A stretch of DNA of 33,437 nt from an uncultured Myroides sp. (GCA_913777665.1 CAJYTF010000048.1:1-33437), one strand, 5' to 3'. Shown: positions 9,982 to 19,929, counted from the first letter of the stretch. The notes: generated by a model not told the origin, from the sequence alone. A program made the numbers and translations.

Positions 9982-10380
9982 TTAGTATACGTAACAAACA
10001 ACTTCACCACCAACATTTAACTGCTTAGCTTTTTTACCTGTCATTAAACCTTTAGATGTTGACACGATTGCAATACCTAAACCGTTTAAGATACGTGGTA
10101 AATTTGCAGATGATGCATATTTACGTAAACCTGGTTTACTAATTCTTTGGATATCTTTGATAACAGACTCTTTTGTGTCTTTATCATATTTTAAAGCTAT
10201 TTTGATAGATCCTTGCACTGAAGAATCATCGAATTTGTAGCTTAAAATATATCCTTGTTCGAATAAAATTTTTGTGATTTCTTTTTTGAAGTTAGATGCC
10301 GGGATCTCTACAACTTTGTGGTTTGCACGAGAAGCATTTCTAATTCTTGTTAAAAAATCTGCGATAGGATCTGTATACAT
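9982..10380 (-). CDS. rpsH: 30S ribosomal protein S8 (uS8)
   Basis: Primary 16S rRNA-binding protein, and in E. coli the translational repressor of the spc operon. The protein is 132 residues from the ATG at 10380 (E. coli 130). The frame runs 20 codons further upstream to 10440, but MYTDPIADFLTRIRNASRAN is the standard uS8 N-terminus. The extra codons would also run through a leader hairpin. The C-terminal block STSKGLMTGKKAKQLNVGGE is conserved. Unlike its neighbours, rpsH is separated from the preceding gene by about 105 nt that contain a promoter and hairpin. Confidence 0.97.
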   Translation of the reverse strand: MYTDPIADFLTRIRNASRANHKVVEIPASNFKKEITKILFEQGYILSYKFDDSSVQGSIKIALKYDKDTKESVIKDIQRISKPGLRKYASSANLPRILNGLGIAIVSTSKGLMTGKKAKQLNVGGEVVCYVY

Positions 10381-10400
10381 AATGTATGAATTGCGATTAT

Positions 10401-10431
10401 GGTTTTCAGGAAACAATATGTTTCCTGAACC
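10401..10431 (-). promoter_or_regulatory. Stem-loop in the rpsH leader
   Basis: TTCAGGAAAC (10405-10414) pairs perfectly with GTTTCCTGAA (10420-10429) around the 5-nt loop AATAT. A GG/CC pair closes the base across a two-base TT bulge on one arm. There is no T-run after it on the minus strand, so it is not a terminator. It lies between the internal promoter and the rpsH ATG. A bulged helix in the leader of the S8 gene is a candidate S8 autoregulatory site, by analogy with E. coli; the resemblance to the known S8 site was not tested. Confidence 0.5.
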
Positions 10432-10461
10432 TTTAATCAATTAAAATTATTTTTTAGTTTG

Positions 10462-10492
10462 CAAAGATACAAACTTTTTGCGAGATTACCAA
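10462..10492 (-). promoter_or_regulatory. Internal promoter ahead of rpsH
   Basis: The minus strand reads TTG (10492-10490), 20 nt, then TATCTTTG (10469-10462). This is a full match to the Bacteroidota TTG...TAnnTTTG promoter at a normal spacing. The -33 element lies within the last codons and stop of rpsN. Initiation just downstream would give a leader of roughly 75 nt containing the hairpin at 10401-10431. Confidence 0.75.
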
Positions 10493-10755
10493 CTTGCTTT
10501 TCTAACACCTGGGATTAACCCTTGGTTAGCCATTTCACGGAAAGTTACACGTGAAATTCCGAATTGACGCATATAACCTCTTGGACGACCAGTTAATTTA
10601 CAACGGTTGTGTAAACGTACTGGAGATGCGTTTGCAGGTAACTTTTGTAATGCTTCATAATCACCAGCTTCTTTTAAAGCCTTACGTTTTGCAGCATATT
10701 TAGCTACCAAAGCTTCTCTTTTCGCCTCACGGGCTTTCATTGATTCTTTAGCCAT
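10486..10755 (-). CDS. rpsN: 30S ribosomal protein S14 (uS14)
   Basis: 30S head protein, 89 residues. It is the zinc-independent type: the C-terminal half reads [20 protein letters not shown] with one cysteine and no CXXC pairs. The basic, alanine-rich N-terminal half is [20 protein letters not shown]. It starts one nt after rplE stops. The last codons overlap the -33 element of the promoter that serves rpsH. Confidence 0.98.
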   Translation of the reverse strand: MAKESMKAREAKREALVAKYAAKRKALKEAGDYEALQKLPANASPVRLHNRCKLTGRPRGYMRQFGISRVTFREMANQGLIPGVRKASW

Positions 10756-10756
10756 A

Positions 10757-11308
10757 CTAGTTCTTTTTAAAAGGTACTCCTAATTCTGCCAATAATGATT
10801 TTGCTTCAGCATCTGTGTTAGCAGATGTTACAAAAGTAATATCAAAACCTGCAATTTTGTTAACTTTATCAATATCGATTTCAGGGAAAATAATTTGCTC
10901 AACTACACCTAAGTTGTAATTTCCTCTACCGTCAAATCCGTTAGATTTAACACCAGCGAAATCACGTACACGTGGTAATGCAGAAGTAACCAAACGGTCT
11001 AAGAATTCGTACATTCTTTCGCCACGTAAAGTAACTTTAGCACCAATTGGCATCCCTTTTCTTAATTTAAAAGAAGCAACGTCTTTTTTAGAAATAGTAG
11101 CTACTGCTTTTTGCCCTGTAATTTTTGTTAGTTCTTCAACAGCGTGATCAACTAATTTTTTATCAGAAACAGCAGCACCAACTCCACGGCTTACAACGAT
11201 TTTCTCAAGTTTAGGAACTTCCATTACATTTTTGTAACCGAATTCTTCTTTTAAAGCAGAGATTACTCTGTCTTTATATTCTTGTTTAAGTCTTGGTATA
11301 TAAGTCAT
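10757..11308 (-). CDS. rplE: 50S ribosomal protein L5 (uL5)
   Basis: 5S rRNA-binding protein at the central protuberance that contacts P-site tRNA and S13. The protein has 183 residues (E. coli 179). Family motifs are [38 protein letters not shown] and the C-terminal [20 protein letters not shown]. The start lies 2 nt after the rplX stop codon. Confidence 0.98.
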   Translation of the reverse strand: MTYIPRLKQEYKDRVISALKEEFGYKNVMEVPKLEKIVVSRGVGAAVSDKKLVDHAVEELTKITGQKAVATISKKDVASFKLRKGMPIGAKVTLRGERMYEFLDRLVTSALPRVRDFAGVKSNGFDGRGNYNLGVVEQIIFPEIDIDKVNKIAGFDITFVTSANTDAEAKSLLAELGVPFKKN

Positions 11309-11310
11309 GA

Positions 11311-11628
11311 CTATAATGCTTGATTAGATTTTTTAGAAACGCGTACTTTCTTATCTCCTTCTACTTTGTAAGTCACTTTAGTAACACTGTTTGTTTTAGT
11401 GTCAATTAAAGCAATGTTAGAAATATGAATTGCAGCTTCTTTTTTTACGATACCACCTTGAGGGTTTGTAGCGCTTGGCTTAACATGTTTAGAAACCATG
11501 TTTACACCTTCAACGATAGCTTTGTTTTTTTCGCGGAATACGCGTAAAACTTTTCCTTCAGATCCTTTGTGATCTCCAGCAATAACGCGTACGTTATCTC
11601 CTGATTTAATTTTTAGCTTTGTCATCAT
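11311..11628 (-). CDS. rplX: 50S ribosomal protein L24 (uL24)
   Basis: Assembly-initiating large-subunit protein with a KOW motif ([19 protein letters not shown]). The protein has 105 residues (E. coli 104). Two consecutive ATG codons open the frame ([11 protein letters not shown]); the second, at 11625, may be the true start, and the sequence does not decide between them. The gap to rplN is 9 nt. Confidence 0.96.
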   Translation of the reverse strand: MMTKLKIKSGDNVRVIAGDHKGSEGKVLRVFREKNKAIVEGVNMVSKHVKPSATNPQGGIVKKEAAIHISNIALIDTKTNSVTKVTYKVEGDKKVRVSKKSNQAL

Positions 11629-11637
11629 TTGAAAGAA

Positions 11638-12006
11638 TTAAAGCACTTCAGGTGCTAATGATACAATTTTCATGAATTGTTTTTCACGAAGTTCTCTTGC
11701 AACAGGACCAAAAACGCGAGTTCCTCTCATTTCACCTGCAGCGTTTAATAAAACACATGCATTGTCATCGAAACGGATATAAGAACCATCAGCTCTTCTC
11801 ACTTCTTTTTTGGTACGTACAACAACTGCAGTTGATACAGCACCTTTTTTAACGTTACCGTTAGGTGTTGCGTCTTTGATAGACACTACAATTTTATCTC
11901 CAACAGAGGCATAACGACGCTTCGTTCCTCCTAAAACACGGATAGTCAAAACTTCTTTTGCTCCTGTGTTATCTGCTACTTTTAATCTAGATTCCTGTTG
12001 TACCAT
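11638..12006 (-). CDS. rplN: 50S ribosomal protein L14 (uL14)
   Basis: Large-subunit interface protein forming an intersubunit bridge with 16S rRNA, 122 residues (E. coli 123). It starts [20 protein letters not shown] and contains [20 protein letters not shown] and [20 protein letters not shown]. It begins 2 nt after rpsQ ends. Confidence 0.98.
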
Positions 12007-12008
12007 AA

Positions 12009-12266
12009 TTACTTAGCTCTTTCAATGATTTCAACTAATCTCCAACATTTGTTTTTAGATAATGGACGAGTCTCCATAATTCTAACTGTGTCACCAATGT
12101 TACAGTCGTTCAATTCGTCGTGCGCAACATATTTCTTAGTTTTTAACACGAACTTTCCATATAATGGGTGCTTTACTTTACTTGTTTCAGATACAACTAT
12201 TGACTTAGTCATTTTGTTGCTTGTAACTACACCGATTCTTTCTTTTCTTAAATTTCTTTTTTCCAT
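12009..12266 (-). CDS. rpsQ: 30S ribosomal protein S17 (uS17)
   Basis: Primary 16S rRNA-binding OB-fold protein, 85 residues (E. coli 84). Diagnostic sequence runs [20 protein letters not shown], then [20 protein letters not shown] and [20 protein letters not shown]. The spacing to rpmC is 17 nt. Confidence 0.98.
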   Translation of the reverse strand: MEKRNLRKERIGVVTSNKMTKSIVVSETSKVKHPLYGKFVLKTKKYVAHDELNDCNIGDTVRIMETRPLSKNKCWRLVEIIERAK

Positions 12267-12283
12267 CTTTCAGCAGAATACAA

Positions 12284-12475
12284 TTATTGTAAGTCTTTTT
12301 TGCTAATCTCAGTATTCACTCTTGCGATAGCTCTTCTTACAGTTCTTAATTGTAATGGGTTAGCAATAGGTGAAATAGCGTGAGCGTTTTTCAACTCAGC
12401 GTATTGGTTTGTTAATTCACCAAGTTTTGCTTGTAACTCAGCTACAGATAGATTATTTATTTCTTGTTTCTTCAT
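12284..12475 (-). CDS. rpmC: 50S ribosomal protein L29 (uL29)
   Basis: A 63-residue two-helix protein beside the nascent-peptide exit tunnel, where trigger factor and SRP dock. The sequence has the expected helix-turn-helix content (SVAELQAKLGELTNQYAELK) and the conserved NPLQLRTVRRAIARVNTE. It is in the standard position between rplP and rpsQ. Confidence 0.97.
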   Translation of the reverse strand: MKKQEINNLSVAELQAKLGELTNQYAELKNAHAISPIANPLQLRTVRRAIARVNTEISKKDLQ

Positions 12476-12487
12476 AATGATCTAAAA

Positions 12488-12907
12488 TTAAGCTTCGAAA
12501 TCTCTAGCAATGATAAACTTAGTTTTTACTGGAAGTTTTTGAGCAGCTAAACGTAATGCTTCTTTTGCAACTGCTAAAGGCACACCACCTACTTCAAACA
12601 TAATTCTTCCTGGCTTAACAACTGCAGCCCAATACTCAACTGCACCTTTACCTTTACCCATACGTACCTCTAAAGGTTTTTTAGTAATAGGTTTATCTGG
12701 GAAGATTTTAATCCATAATTGTCCTTCACGTTTCATAAAACGAGTTGCAGCGATACGTGCAGCTTCGATTTGACGAGAAGTAATGAACGAGTAATCTAAA
12801 GATTTAATACCGAACATTCCGTTAGAAAGTTCGCTACCTCTTTGAGAAACCCCTTTCATTTTACCCTTCTGTACCTTACGGTACTTAGTTCTTTTAGGCT
12901 GTAACAT
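12488..12907 (-). CDS. rplP: 50S ribosomal protein L16 (uL16)
   Basis: Large-subunit protein next to the A site and peptidyl transferase centre, 139 residues (E. coli 136). It begins [19 protein letters not shown] and contains IRIFPD-like [20 protein letters not shown] and [19 protein letters not shown]. The gap to rpsC is 17 nt. Confidence 0.98.
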   Translation of the reverse strand: MLQPKRTKYRKVQKGKMKGVSQRGSELSNGMFGIKSLDYSFITSRQIEAARIAATRFMKREGQLWIKIFPDKPITKKPLEVRMGKGKGAVEYWAAVVKPGRIMFEVGGVPLAVAKEALRLAAQKLPVKTKFIIARDFEA

Positions 12908-12924
12908 TTTTCGTTAGATTTAAA

Positions 12925-13665
12925 TTACTTTCGTTTGTTGTTGCGTTGTTGGTTTGGTCTTCCATTTGGTTTTCCAGATCCTGCCGGTTTAGACGATTTT
13001 TGTTGTTTGTCCATTCCTGCTAACGGAGAAAGATCTCTTTTACCATAAACCTCACCTTTCATGATCCATACTTTAATACCCATTCTACCGTAAGTAGTAT
13101 GTGCTTCAGCTAAAGCGTAATCAATATCCGCACGGAAAGTAGATAAAGGAATACGTCCATCTTTAAAGTTTTCTGAACGTGCCATTTCAGCACCATTCAA
13201 ACGACCTGAAATTTGCACTTTCATACCTTCAGCATTCATTCTCATTGCCGCAGCGATAGCCATTTTAATAGCTCTACGGTAAGAAATACGGCTTTCGATT
13301 TGACGCGCGATGCTTGTTGCAGCCAAATAAGCATCTAATTCTGGTCTTTTAATTTCAAAGATGTTAATTTGTACCTCTTTGTTAGTAATTTTCTTAAGTT
13401 CTTCTTTCAACTTGTCTACCTCTTGTCCGCCTTTTCCGATAATGATACCAGGACGAGCAGTAGTGATAGTAACGGTTACAAGTTTTAAAGTTCTCTCGAT
13501 AATGATTTTAGATACACTAGCTTTTGCTAAACGAGCATGGATGTACTTTCTGATTTTTGCATCTTCAGCAAGTTTGTCTCCATAGTCATTTCCACCGTAC
13601 CAGTTAGAGTCCCATCCTCTGATGATCCCAAGGCGATTTCCGATTGGATTAGTCTTTTGTCCCAT
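12925..13665 (-). CDS. rpsC: 30S ribosomal protein S3 (uS3)
   Basis: 30S head protein at the mRNA entry channel with helicase activity. The protein has 246 residues (E. coli 233). It contains the KH domain motif [20 protein letters not shown] and the C-terminal domain [20 protein letters not shown]. The last ~25 residues are a Gln/Asn/Lys/Gly-rich low-complexity tail ([17 protein letters not shown]), beyond the conserved fold. It starts 8 nt after rplV ends. Confidence 0.98.
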   Translation of the reverse strand: MGQKTNPIGNRLGIIRGWDSNWYGGNDYGDKLAEDAKIRKYIHARLAKASVSKIIIERTLKLVTVTITTARPGIIIGKGGQEVDKLKEELKKITNKEVQINIFEIKRPELDAYLAATSIARQIESRISYRRAIKMAIAAAMRMNAEGMKVQISGRLNGAEMARSENFKDGRIPLSTFRADIDYALAEAHTTYGRMGIKVWIMKGEVYGKRDLSPLAGMDKQQKSSKPAGSGKPNGRPNQQRNNKRK

Positions 13666-13673
13666 ACTGTTTA

Positions 13674-14084
13674 TTAATTGCTTTGTGTGTTATTGTTTGA
13701 TCCTAACACGATTGTTACGTGGTTAGAACGTTTTCTGATTCTGTGTGCGCGACCTTGTGGTGCAGGACGTAATCTTTTCAACATTGCGCCACCGTCTACA
13801 CGGATTTCTTTTACAAATAATTCTGCTTCTTCGATGCTTGCTTCAGCGTTTTTAGCTTGCCAGTTAGCAATTGCTGATAACAATAATTTTTCTAATCTTC
13901 CTGAAGCTTCTTTTGTATTAAATTTTAATATGTTAAGAGCATTCTCAACTTTCTGTCCTCTTACTAAATCTGCAACTAAACGCATTTTACGAGGTGAAGT
14001 TGGGCAATTGTTTAGCTTAGCAAAAGCAATACTTTTGTTTGCTTCTTTTATCTGCTCTGCTCTTTCTCTTTTACGAACTCCCAT
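13674..14084 (-). CDS. rplV: 50S ribosomal protein L22 (uL22)
   Basis: Large-subunit protein whose beta-hairpin lines the exit tunnel. The protein has 136 residues against 110 in E. coli. The extra length is a ~20-residue charged N-terminus ([20 protein letters not shown]) plus a short tail. The core has [20 protein letters not shown] and the tunnel hairpin [20 protein letters not shown]. The N-terminal extension is typical of flavobacteria. Confidence 0.97.
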   Translation of the reverse strand: MGVRKRERAEQIKEANKSIAFAKLNNCPTSPRKMRLVADLVRGQKVENALNILKFNTKEASGRLEKLLLSAIANWQAKNAEASIEEAELFVKEIRVDGGAMLKRLRPAPQGRAHRIRKRSNHVTIVLGSNNNTQSN

Positions 14085-14093
14085 AGCTTCTTA

Positions 14094-14372
14094 TTATTTT
14101 TTACCTTTATTTTTTGCACCTGCATGTCCACGGAATGAACGTGTTGGTGAAAACTCTCCTAATTTATGTCCTACCATGTTTTCTGTTACGTAAACTGGTA
14201 CAAATTGACGACCGTTGTGTACTGCGATTGTTTGTCCTACGAAATCTGGAGTAATCATTGATGCTCTAGACCAAGTTTTAACAACTGCTTTGTTACCGTT
14301 TTCTGCGTTCTCTAAAACTTTTTTCTCAAGTTTAAAGTGAACATAAGGTCCTTTTTTTAATGAACGTGCCAT
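14094..14372 (-). CDS. rpsS: 30S ribosomal protein S19 (uS19)
   Basis: 30S head protein that pairs with S13, 92 residues (same as E. coli). It starts [20 protein letters not shown] and contains [40 protein letters not shown] and [13 protein letters not shown]. The gap to rplB is 10 nt. Confidence 0.98.
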   Translation of the reverse strand: MARSLKKGPYVHFKLEKKVLENAENGNKAVVKTWSRASMITPDFVGQTIAVHNGRQFVPVYVTENMVGHKLGEFSPTRSFRGHAGAKNKGKK

Positions 14373-14382
14373 ACTTACTTAA

Positions 14383-15207
14383 TTATTTCTTTCTACGTTC
14401 TACAATATGTTTGTTACTTGCTTTTACTTTAGAACGAGTTCTATAACCCTTCGCTGGTAAACCTTTTCTAGAACGTGGATGACCTCCTGAAGAGCGTCCT
14501 TCACCACCTCCCATTGGATGATCAACTGGGTTCATAGCTACCGGTCTAGTACGTGGTCTTCTACCTAACCAACGAGATCTACCTGCTTTACCTGAAACGA
14601 TTAACTGGTGATCTGAGTTAGATACTGCACCAATTGTTGCCATACATGTTAATAAGATTAAACGAATCTCACCTGAAGGCATTTTAATTGTTGCGTATTT
14701 ACCATCACGAGCAACTAATTGTGCAAAAGTTCCTGCAGAACGTGCGATAACAGCACCTTGACCTGGACGTAACTCGATACAAGAAATAATTGTACCAAGA
14801 GGAATGTTTGCTAAAGGCATTGCATTACCAACTTCTGGAGCTGCATCTGGTCCAGAAACTACTTTCTGACCTACTTGCAATCCTGCTGGTGCTACGATGT
14901 ACGTTTTTGCTCCATCTGCATATGCTAATAATGAGATAAATGCTGAACGGTTTGGATCGTACTCGATTGTTTTAACTGTAGCTGGAACACCAACTTTAGT
15001 TCTTTTGAAATCAATGATACGATATTGTTGTTTATGACCACCACCAATATAACGCATGGTCATTTTTCCTTGACTATTTCTACCTCCAGAGTTTTTTTTC
15101 GGTGCTAATAATGAACGCTCCGGCTTATCAGTTGTAATAGCGTCAAAACTATTAACAACTCTAAAACGCTGACCTGGGGTAATAGGTTTTAATTTTCTAA
15201 CTGACAT
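14383..15207 (-). CDS. rplB: 50S ribosomal protein L2 (uL2)
   Basis: Highly conserved large-subunit protein needed for subunit association and peptidyl transferase function. The protein has 274 residues (E. coli 273). Conserved blocks are [40 protein letters not shown] and the C-terminal [20 protein letters not shown], which includes the essential histidine region. It follows rplW by 5 nt. Confidence 0.98.
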   Translation of the reverse strand: MSVRKLKPITPGQRFRVVNSFDAITTDKPERSLLAPKKNSGGRNSQGKMTMRYIGGGHKQQYRIIDFKRTKVGVPATVKTIEYDPNRSAFISLLAYADGAKTYIVAPAGLQVGQKVVSGPDAAPEVGNAMPLANIPLGTIISCIELRPGQGAVIARSAGTFAQLVARDGKYATIKMPSGEIRLILLTCMATIGAVSNSDHQLIVSGKAGRSRWLGRRPRTRPVAMNPVDHPMGGGEGRSSGGHPRSRKGLPAKGYRTRSKVKASNKHIVERRKK

Positions 15208-15212
15208 TGTTA

Positions 15213-15503
15213 TTAGATATTAGTGTAAAAATCGATTGAATCTCCTTCTTTCAATGTTACAATTGCTTTCTTGTATGAAGACGTTTTACCAGTAATCATT
15301 CCGCTTTTCGTAAACTTTGTAGTTCTATCAGCTCTGTAAATCATTGTGTTTACATCTAAAACAGAAACTCCATAAGCTTTTTCAACCGCTTTCTTAATTT
15401 CTACTTTGTTTGCTTTTTTAGCTACCACAAATCCAAAACGGTTAAATAATTCACCGTCTTTTGTGATTTTTTCGGTAATGATAGGTTTAATAATTATACT
15501 CAT
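15213..15503 (-). CDS. rplW: 50S ribosomal protein L23 (uL23)
   Basis: Exit-tunnel rim protein that docks trigger factor and SRP, 96 residues (E. coli 100). The family pattern is clear: [20 protein letters not shown] at the start, then [20 protein letters not shown] and [20 protein letters not shown]. It lies 8 nt after rplD. Confidence 0.97.
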   Translation of the reverse strand: MSIIIKPIITEKITKDGELFNRFGFVVAKKANKVEIKKAVEKAYGVSVLDVNTMIYRADRTTKFTKSGMITGKTSSYKKAIVTLKEGDSIDFYTNI

Positions 15504-15511
15504 TTCCCTAT

Positions 15512-16141
15512 TTATTTACTTAAATTTTCTACAATTCCTTCTAATGAACCTTCAGTTAACACTAACGATTTTGCATTTAAAATACCGTAAGTATTTAATT
15601 CTGAAGAAGTTACAACAGAAGCTCTTTCTAAATTGCGTGAGGACAAATATACGTTTTTATTTGATTCACCCAACACAAATAATGATTTTTTACCTTCTAA
15701 CCCTAAAGCTTTCAATACGTTAATGAAATTTTTAGTACTTGGTGCTTCAAAAGTAAAATCTTCTACAACAAATAAATTAGCTTCTTGAGCCTTCATTGTA
15801 AAAGCAGATTTACGAGCCAAACGCTTTAAAGCTTTGTTCAATTTGAACGAGTAGCTTCTTGGGCGTGGTCCAAAAATAGTACCACCACCTTTAAAAACAG
15901 GTGATTTTGCAGAACCTGCACGTGCAGTACCTGTACCTTTTTGTTTTTTAATTTTACGTGTAGATCCTGCTACTTCAGCTCTTTCTTTAGCTTTGTGCGT
16001 ACCTTGACGTTGATTTGCCAAATATTGTTTAACATCTAAATAGATAGCATGTTTGTTAGGCTCAATTGCGAAAACTGAATCAGCCAGTTGTACTGATCTG
16101 CCAGTTTCTTTTCCGTTGATATCTAAAACTTTTACTTCCAT
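15512..16141 (-). CDS. rplD: 50S ribosomal protein L4 (uL4)
   Basis: Large-subunit protein whose extended loop lines the exit tunnel; in E. coli it also represses the S10 operon. The protein has 209 residues (E. coli 201). The tunnel loop is visible as [20 protein letters not shown] and [20 protein letters not shown]. Its ATG overlaps the rplC stop codon by one nt (TAATG), suggesting translational coupling. Confidence 0.98.
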   Translation of the reverse strand: MEVKVLDINGKETGRSVQLADSVFAIEPNKHAIYLDVKQYLANQRQGTHKAKERAEVAGSTRKIKKQKGTGTARAGSAKSPVFKGGGTIFGPRPRSYSFKLNKALKRLARKSAFTMKAQEANLFVVEDFTFEAPSTKNFINVLKALGLEGKKSLFVLGESNKNVYLSSRNLERASVVTSSELNTYGILNAKSLVLTEGSLEGIVENLSK

Positions 16142-16758
16142 TACTTTTGAACGATTACGTAAGAGTTTTTATGACCTGGTACAGCACCTTTAACTACTAA
16201 TAAGTTTTTGTCTGCAACCACTTTTAAAACTCTAAGGTTTTGAACTGTTACTTTTTCTCCTCCTGTTCTTCCAGCCATACGCATACCCTTGAATACTCTT
16301 GAAGGATAAGACGACGCACCCACAGAACCTGGAGCTCTTAAACGGTTGTGCTGACCATGCGTAGCCTGACCAACTCCACCAAATCCATGACGTTTTACAA
16401 CCCCTTGGAATCCTTTACCTTTAGAAGTACCTTGTACATCAACAAAGTCTCCTTCAGCAAATAAATCTACAGTGATCACATCACCTAAACCATAAGCGCT
16501 TTCAAAATCTTGAATTTCAACGACTTTTTTCTTTACAGAAGTTCCTGCTTTTTTAAAGTGACCTGTAGCCGCTTTAGTTGCATTTTTTTCTCTAGCGTCA
16601 TCGAAACCAAGTTGATAAGCTTCATACCCGTCAACCTCTTTGGTTCTGACTTGGGTAACGACACATGGACCTAATTCGATTACAGTACAAGGAATGTTTT
16701 TCCCGTTCTCATCGAAGATTGAAGTCATGCCGATTTTCTTTCCAATTAACCCAGACAT
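16141..16758 (-). CDS. rplC: 50S ribosomal protein L3 (uL3)
   Basis: Early-assembly large-subunit protein reaching toward the peptidyl transferase centre, 205 residues (E. coli 209). It begins [20 protein letters not shown] and contains [40 protein letters not shown] and [20 protein letters not shown] 99-nt spacer with a promoter and an 11-bp inverted repeat separates it from rpsJ. The bulk of the S10-spc genes can therefore be transcribed from here, independently of the str genes. Confidence 0.98.
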   Translation of the reverse strand: MSGLIGKKIGMTSIFDENGKNIPCTVIELGPCVVTQVRTKEVDGYEAYQLGFDDAREKNATKAATGHFKKAGTSVKKKVVEIQDFESAYGLGDVITVDLFAEGDFVDVQGTSKGKGFQGVVKRHGFGGVGQATHGQHNRLRAPGSVGASSYPSRVFKGMRMAGRTGGEKVTVQNLRVLKVVADKNLLVVKGAVPGHKNSYVIVQK

Positions 16759-16789
16759 AATTTTAAATTAATAATTATTAAATATAAAA

Positions 16790-16828
16790 ATTTCAAGCAT
16801 CGGCAAAATTAATACCAATGCTTGAAAT
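16790..16828 (-). terminator. Inverted repeat in the rpsJ-rplC spacer
   Basis: ATTTCAAGCAT (16790-16800) pairs perfectly with ATGCTTGAAAT (16818-16828), with a GG/CC pair possible inside the loop. On the minus strand the second arm is followed by TTTTATATTT, so it could terminate transcripts coming from rpsJ. It also encloses the -7 box of the rplC promoter, so it could instead be an operator. The sequence does not distinguish the two. Confidence 0.55.
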
Positions 16829-16834
16829 ATACAA
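16804..16834 (-). promoter_or_regulatory. Promoter ahead of rplC (S10 genes)
   Basis: The minus strand reads TTG (16834-16832), 20 nt, then TAATTTTG (16811-16804), a full match to the Bacteroidota promoter pattern. The -7 box falls in the loop of the inverted repeat at 16790-16828. The predicted leader to the rplC ATG is about 40 nt. Confidence 0.65.
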
Positions 16835-16857
16835 GTATTTTGTAAAATATTTTATTA

Positions 16858-17163
16858 TCAAACTTTTATCTCTACTTCTACACCTGAAGGAAGCTCTAAT
16901 TTCATTAAAGCGTCGATCGTTTTAGAAGATGAAGAATAGATGTCTAATAATCTTTTATACGAACTTAACTCGAATTGTTCTCTTGACTTTTTGTTAACGT
17001 GAGGAGAACGTAAAACAGTAAAGATTTTTTTATGAGTTGGTAATGGAATTGGTCCTGTTACCACTGCACCTGTACTTTTTACAGTTTTTACGATTTTTTC
17101 AGCTGACTTGTCAACCAAAGCATGATCGTAAGATTTTAATTTTATTCTGATTTTTTGACTCAT
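16858..17163 (-). CDS. rpsJ: 30S ribosomal protein S10 (uS10)
   Basis: 30S head protein, in E. coli also the NusE antitermination factor. The protein has 101 residues (E. coli 103). It begins [20 protein letters not shown] and contains [20 protein letters not shown] and ending [13 protein letters not shown]. It follows fusA by 11 nt with no tuf between, and belongs transcriptionally with the str genes rather than with rplC. Confidence 0.98.
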   Translation of the reverse strand: MSQKIRIKLKSYDHALVDKSAEKIVKTVKSTGAVVTGPIPLPTHKKIFTVLRSPHVNKKSREQFELSSYKRLLDIYSSSSKTIDALMKLELPSGVEVEIKV

Positions 17164-17174
17164 TTTCTTAATTA

Positions 17175-19310
17175 TTAAGCGTTACCTTTTGCCTTTTTAA
17201 TTACTTCTTCTTGAATGTTAGAAGGTGTTTGCTCATAGTGAGAGAACTCCATTGTAGAAGTTGCACGACCTGAAGATAATGTACGTAACGTTGTTACATA
17301 ACCAAACATTTCTGATAACGGCACAGATGCTTTAACAACTTTAGCTCCGTTACGATCGTCCATAGAGTTGATTTGACCACGACGACGGTTTAAGTCACCT
17401 ACAATATCACCCATGTTTTCTTCTGGCGTTAACACTTCTAACTTCATGATTGGCTCAAGGATGATAGCACCTGCAGCTTTTGCAGATTCTTTATATCCCA
17501 TTTTAGCTGCTAATTCGAAAGATAATGCATCCGAATCCACCGCGTGGTAAGAACCATCGACTAAAGTAACTTTTAATGAATCCATTTCGAATCCTGCTAA
17601 AGGACCTTGTTTCATAGACTCACGGAAACCTTTTTCTACAGCAGGAATGTATTCTTTAGGTACGTTACCACCTTTAACTTCGTTAACGAACTGTAATCCT
17701 ACGAATGGCTTACCATCAACTTCGTCAGCTGGACCAATTTTGAATACGATATCACCAAATTTACCACGACCACCAGATTGCTTTTTGTAAGTTTCTCTGT
17801 GGCTAGCATCTCTTGTGAAAGCTTCTTTGTACTCTACCTGAGGTTCACCTTGGTTAACCTCTACTTTAAACTCACGACGCATACGGTCAACAATGATATC
17901 TAAGTGTAACTCACCCATACCAGAGATGATTGTTTGCCCAGAAGCTTGGTCTGTACGAACTGTAAATGTTGGATCTTCTTCTGCTAATTTAGCTAAAGCC
18001 ATACCCATTTTATCTACGTCTGCTTTTGTTTTAGGTTCAATAGCAATACCAATTACCGGATCAGGGAAATCCATAGATTCTAACACGATTGGGTGTTTTT
18101 CATCACATAAAGTATCTCCTGTTTTAATATCCTTAAAACCAACAGCAGCACCGATATCTCCAGCTTCAATTCTTTCGATTGGATTTTGCTTGTTAGCGTG
18201 CATTTGGTAGATACGAGAGATACGCTCTTTGTTTCCTGAACGTGTATTTAATACGTAAGAACCTGCATCTAATCCACCTGAATAAGCACGGAAGAAAGCC
18301 AAACGACCTACGAAAGGATCGGTAGCAATTTTAAATGCTAATGCAGCAAACGGATCGTTTACAGATGGTTTACGTGTAATTGGCTCTTCAGTATCGGGGT
18401 TAGTACCTTCGATCGCTTCTTTATCCATTGGAGATGGTAAGTAACGACAAACAGCATCTAACATGAACTGAACACCTTTATTTTTGAAAGATGAACCACA
18501 TGTCATTGGAATGATACTCATATCTAAAGTTGCAGCACGCAATGCTTTGTGTACTTCTTCTTCAGTGATAGAGTTTTCATCCTCCATATATTTCTCTAAC
18601 AAGTTTTCGTCGTAAGCAGCAATTTCTTCGATTAATTGACCACGGTATTGTTTTACCTCGTCAACCATTTCAGCAGGAATTTCTACGATATCAAAAGTAG
18701 CACCTTGTGTATCATCATGCCATACAATAGCACGGTTTTTCACTAAATCTACTACTCCTTTAAAATCTGCTTCGTCACCAATTGGCAATACAATAGGCAC
18801 CGCATTAGATTTCAACATATCTTTAACTTGCTGACAAACTTTTAAGAAGTTAGATCCTTGACGGTCCATCTTGTTAACAAATCCCATACGTGGAACTTTG
18901 TAGTTATCAGCTAAACGCCAGTTAGTTTCAGATTGTGGCTCAACTCCGTCAACTGCAGAGAATAAGAATACCAATCCGTCTAATACACGTAATGAACGGT
19001 TTACCTCTACGGTAAAGTCAACGTGTCCTGGAGTATCGATAATGTTAAAGTGATAATCTTGTGAATCTGCAATTTTTTTACCTTGATCTGTTGGGAAAGC
19101 CCAAGTACAAGTTGTAGCTGCAGATGTAATAGTGATACCACGTTCTGCTTCTTGCTCCATCCAGTCCATTGTAGAAGCACCATCGTGTACTTCACCAATT
19201 TTGTGGTTTTTACCTGTATAAAAAAGGATACGCTCTGTTGTTGTTGTTTTACCAGCATCAATGTGAGCAGCGATTCCTATGTTTCTAGTAAATCTTAAAT
19301 CTCTAGCCAT
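17175..19310 (-). CDS. fusA: Elongation factor G
   Basis: Translocation GTPase of the ribosome, 711 residues (E. coli 704). The G domain holds G1 AHIDAGKTT (15-23), the switch region [11 protein letters not shown] (about 58-67), DTPGH (92-96) and NKMD (146-149). Domain IV and V sequences follow, including [24 protein letters not shown] and the C-terminal [20 protein letters not shown]. This is the canonical EF-G in the str operon (rpsL-rpsG-fusA). The gap to rpsG is 22 nt. Confidence 0.98.
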   Translation of the reverse strand: MARDLRFTRNIGIAAHIDAGKTTTTERILFYTGKNHKIGEVHDGASTMDWMEQEAERGITITSAATTCTWAFPTDQGKKIADSQDYHFNIIDTPGHVDFTVEVNRSLRVLDGLVFLFSAVDGVEPQSETNWRLADNYKVPRMGFVNKMDRQGSNFLKVCQQVKDMLKSNAVPIVLPIGDEADFKGVVDLVKNRAIVWHDDTQGATFDIVEIPAEMVDEVKQYRGQLIEEIAAYDENLLEKYMEDENSITEEEVHKALRAATLDMSIIPMTCGSSFKNKGVQFMLDAVCRYLPSPMDKEAIEGTNPDTEEPITRKPSVNDPFAALAFKIATDPFVGRLAFFRAYSGGLDAGSYVLNTRSGNKERISRIYQMHANKQNPIERIEAGDIGAAVGFKDIKTGDTLCDEKHPIVLESMDFPDPVIGIAIEPKTKADVDKMGMALAKLAEEDPTFTVRTDQASGQTIISGMGELHLDIIVDRMRREFKVEVNQGEPQVEYKEAFTRDASHRETYKKQSGGRGKFGDIVFKIGPADEVDGKPFVGLQFVNEVKGGNVPKEYIPAVEKGFRESMKQGPLAGFEMDSLKVTLVDGSYHAVDSDALSFELAAKMGYKESAKAAGAIILEPIMKLEVLTPEENMGDIVGDLNRRRGQINSMDDRNGAKVVKASVPLSEMFGYVTTLRTLSSGRATSTMEFSHYEQTPSNIQEEVIKKAKGNA

Positions 19311-19332
19311 TTGTGTTGTTCTTTATGAAAAA

Positions 19333-19809
19333 TTAAAATCTAAAGTGAGAGAATGCTTTATTAGCATCTGCCATTTTGTGAACATCCATTCTTTTCTTAA
19401 CAGCAGCACCTTCTTCTTTTGCAGCAGCCAAGATTTCAGCAGCTAATTTAGAAGCCATAGATTTGTCGTTTCTTTTTCTTGCATAAAGAATCATCCATTT
19501 CATCGCCATAGAAATTTTTCTATCTGGACGAATTGGCATTGGAATTTGGAATGAAGCACCACCTACACGGCGAGAACGTACTTCAACGTGAGGCATAACA
19601 TTTGTTAATGCATCTTTCCACACTTCCAAAGAGGTTTTTTCTTCATCTTGCTTTTTAGTTTCAACGATTTCTAATGCATCGTAAAATACTTTAAAAGCAG
19701 TAGATTTTTTACCATCCCACATTAAGTTGTTCACGAAACGTGTTACTAACTGATCGTTAAATTTTGGATCTGGTAAAAGAGGTCTTTTCTTTGCCTGTCT
19801 TTTTCTCAT
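19333..19809 (-). CDS. rpsG: 30S ribosomal protein S7 (uS7)
   Basis: Primary 16S rRNA-binding protein of the 30S head, in E. coli also the repressor of the str operon. The protein has 158 residues. Family motifs are [39 protein letters not shown] and the C-terminal [21 protein letters not shown] 120-nt spacer with degenerate repeats precedes it, longer than in most str operons; no promoter match was found there. Confidence 0.98.
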   Translation of the reverse strand: MRKRQAKKRPLLPDPKFNDQLVTRFVNNLMWDGKKSTAFKVFYDALEIVETKKQDEEKTSLEVWKDALTNVMPHVEVRSRRVGGASFQIPMPIRPDRKISMAMKWMILYARKRNDKSMASKLAAEILAAAKEEGAAVKKRMDVHKMADANKAFSHFRF

Positions 19810-19826
19810 TTCTTTGTTACTTTTAA

Positions 19827-19857
19827 AAGTTTCTAGTTTAAGGTTCCAAGTTTAAAG
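19827..19857. repeat. Degenerate short repeats in the rpsL-rpsG spacer
   Basis: Three imperfect copies of a unit like AAGTTTCTAG / AAGGTTCCAAG / AAGTTTAAAG run head to tail. The motif resembles the reverse complement of GTTGAAACTTTAAAC at 32785-32799 in this window. It is low-complexity sequence without clear secondary structure. Around it the rest of the spacer (19810-19929) is AT-rich and shows no promoter or hairpin I can support. Confidence 0.4.
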
Positions 19858-19929
19858 CTCTGTATCAATAAAAAATCAATACATAAATCTTTACGACTTA
19901 TAACTTTTGACTATTCTACTTAAATTAAA

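Noticed and set aside
10381..10440. A 20-codon N-terminal extension of S8
   Set aside because: MYTDPIADF is the standard start, and the extension would translate the leader hairpin.
13678..14193. A 171-codon open frame on the plus strand across rplV and rpsS
   Set aside because: It is antisense to two certain ribosomal genes and its translation shows no family features.
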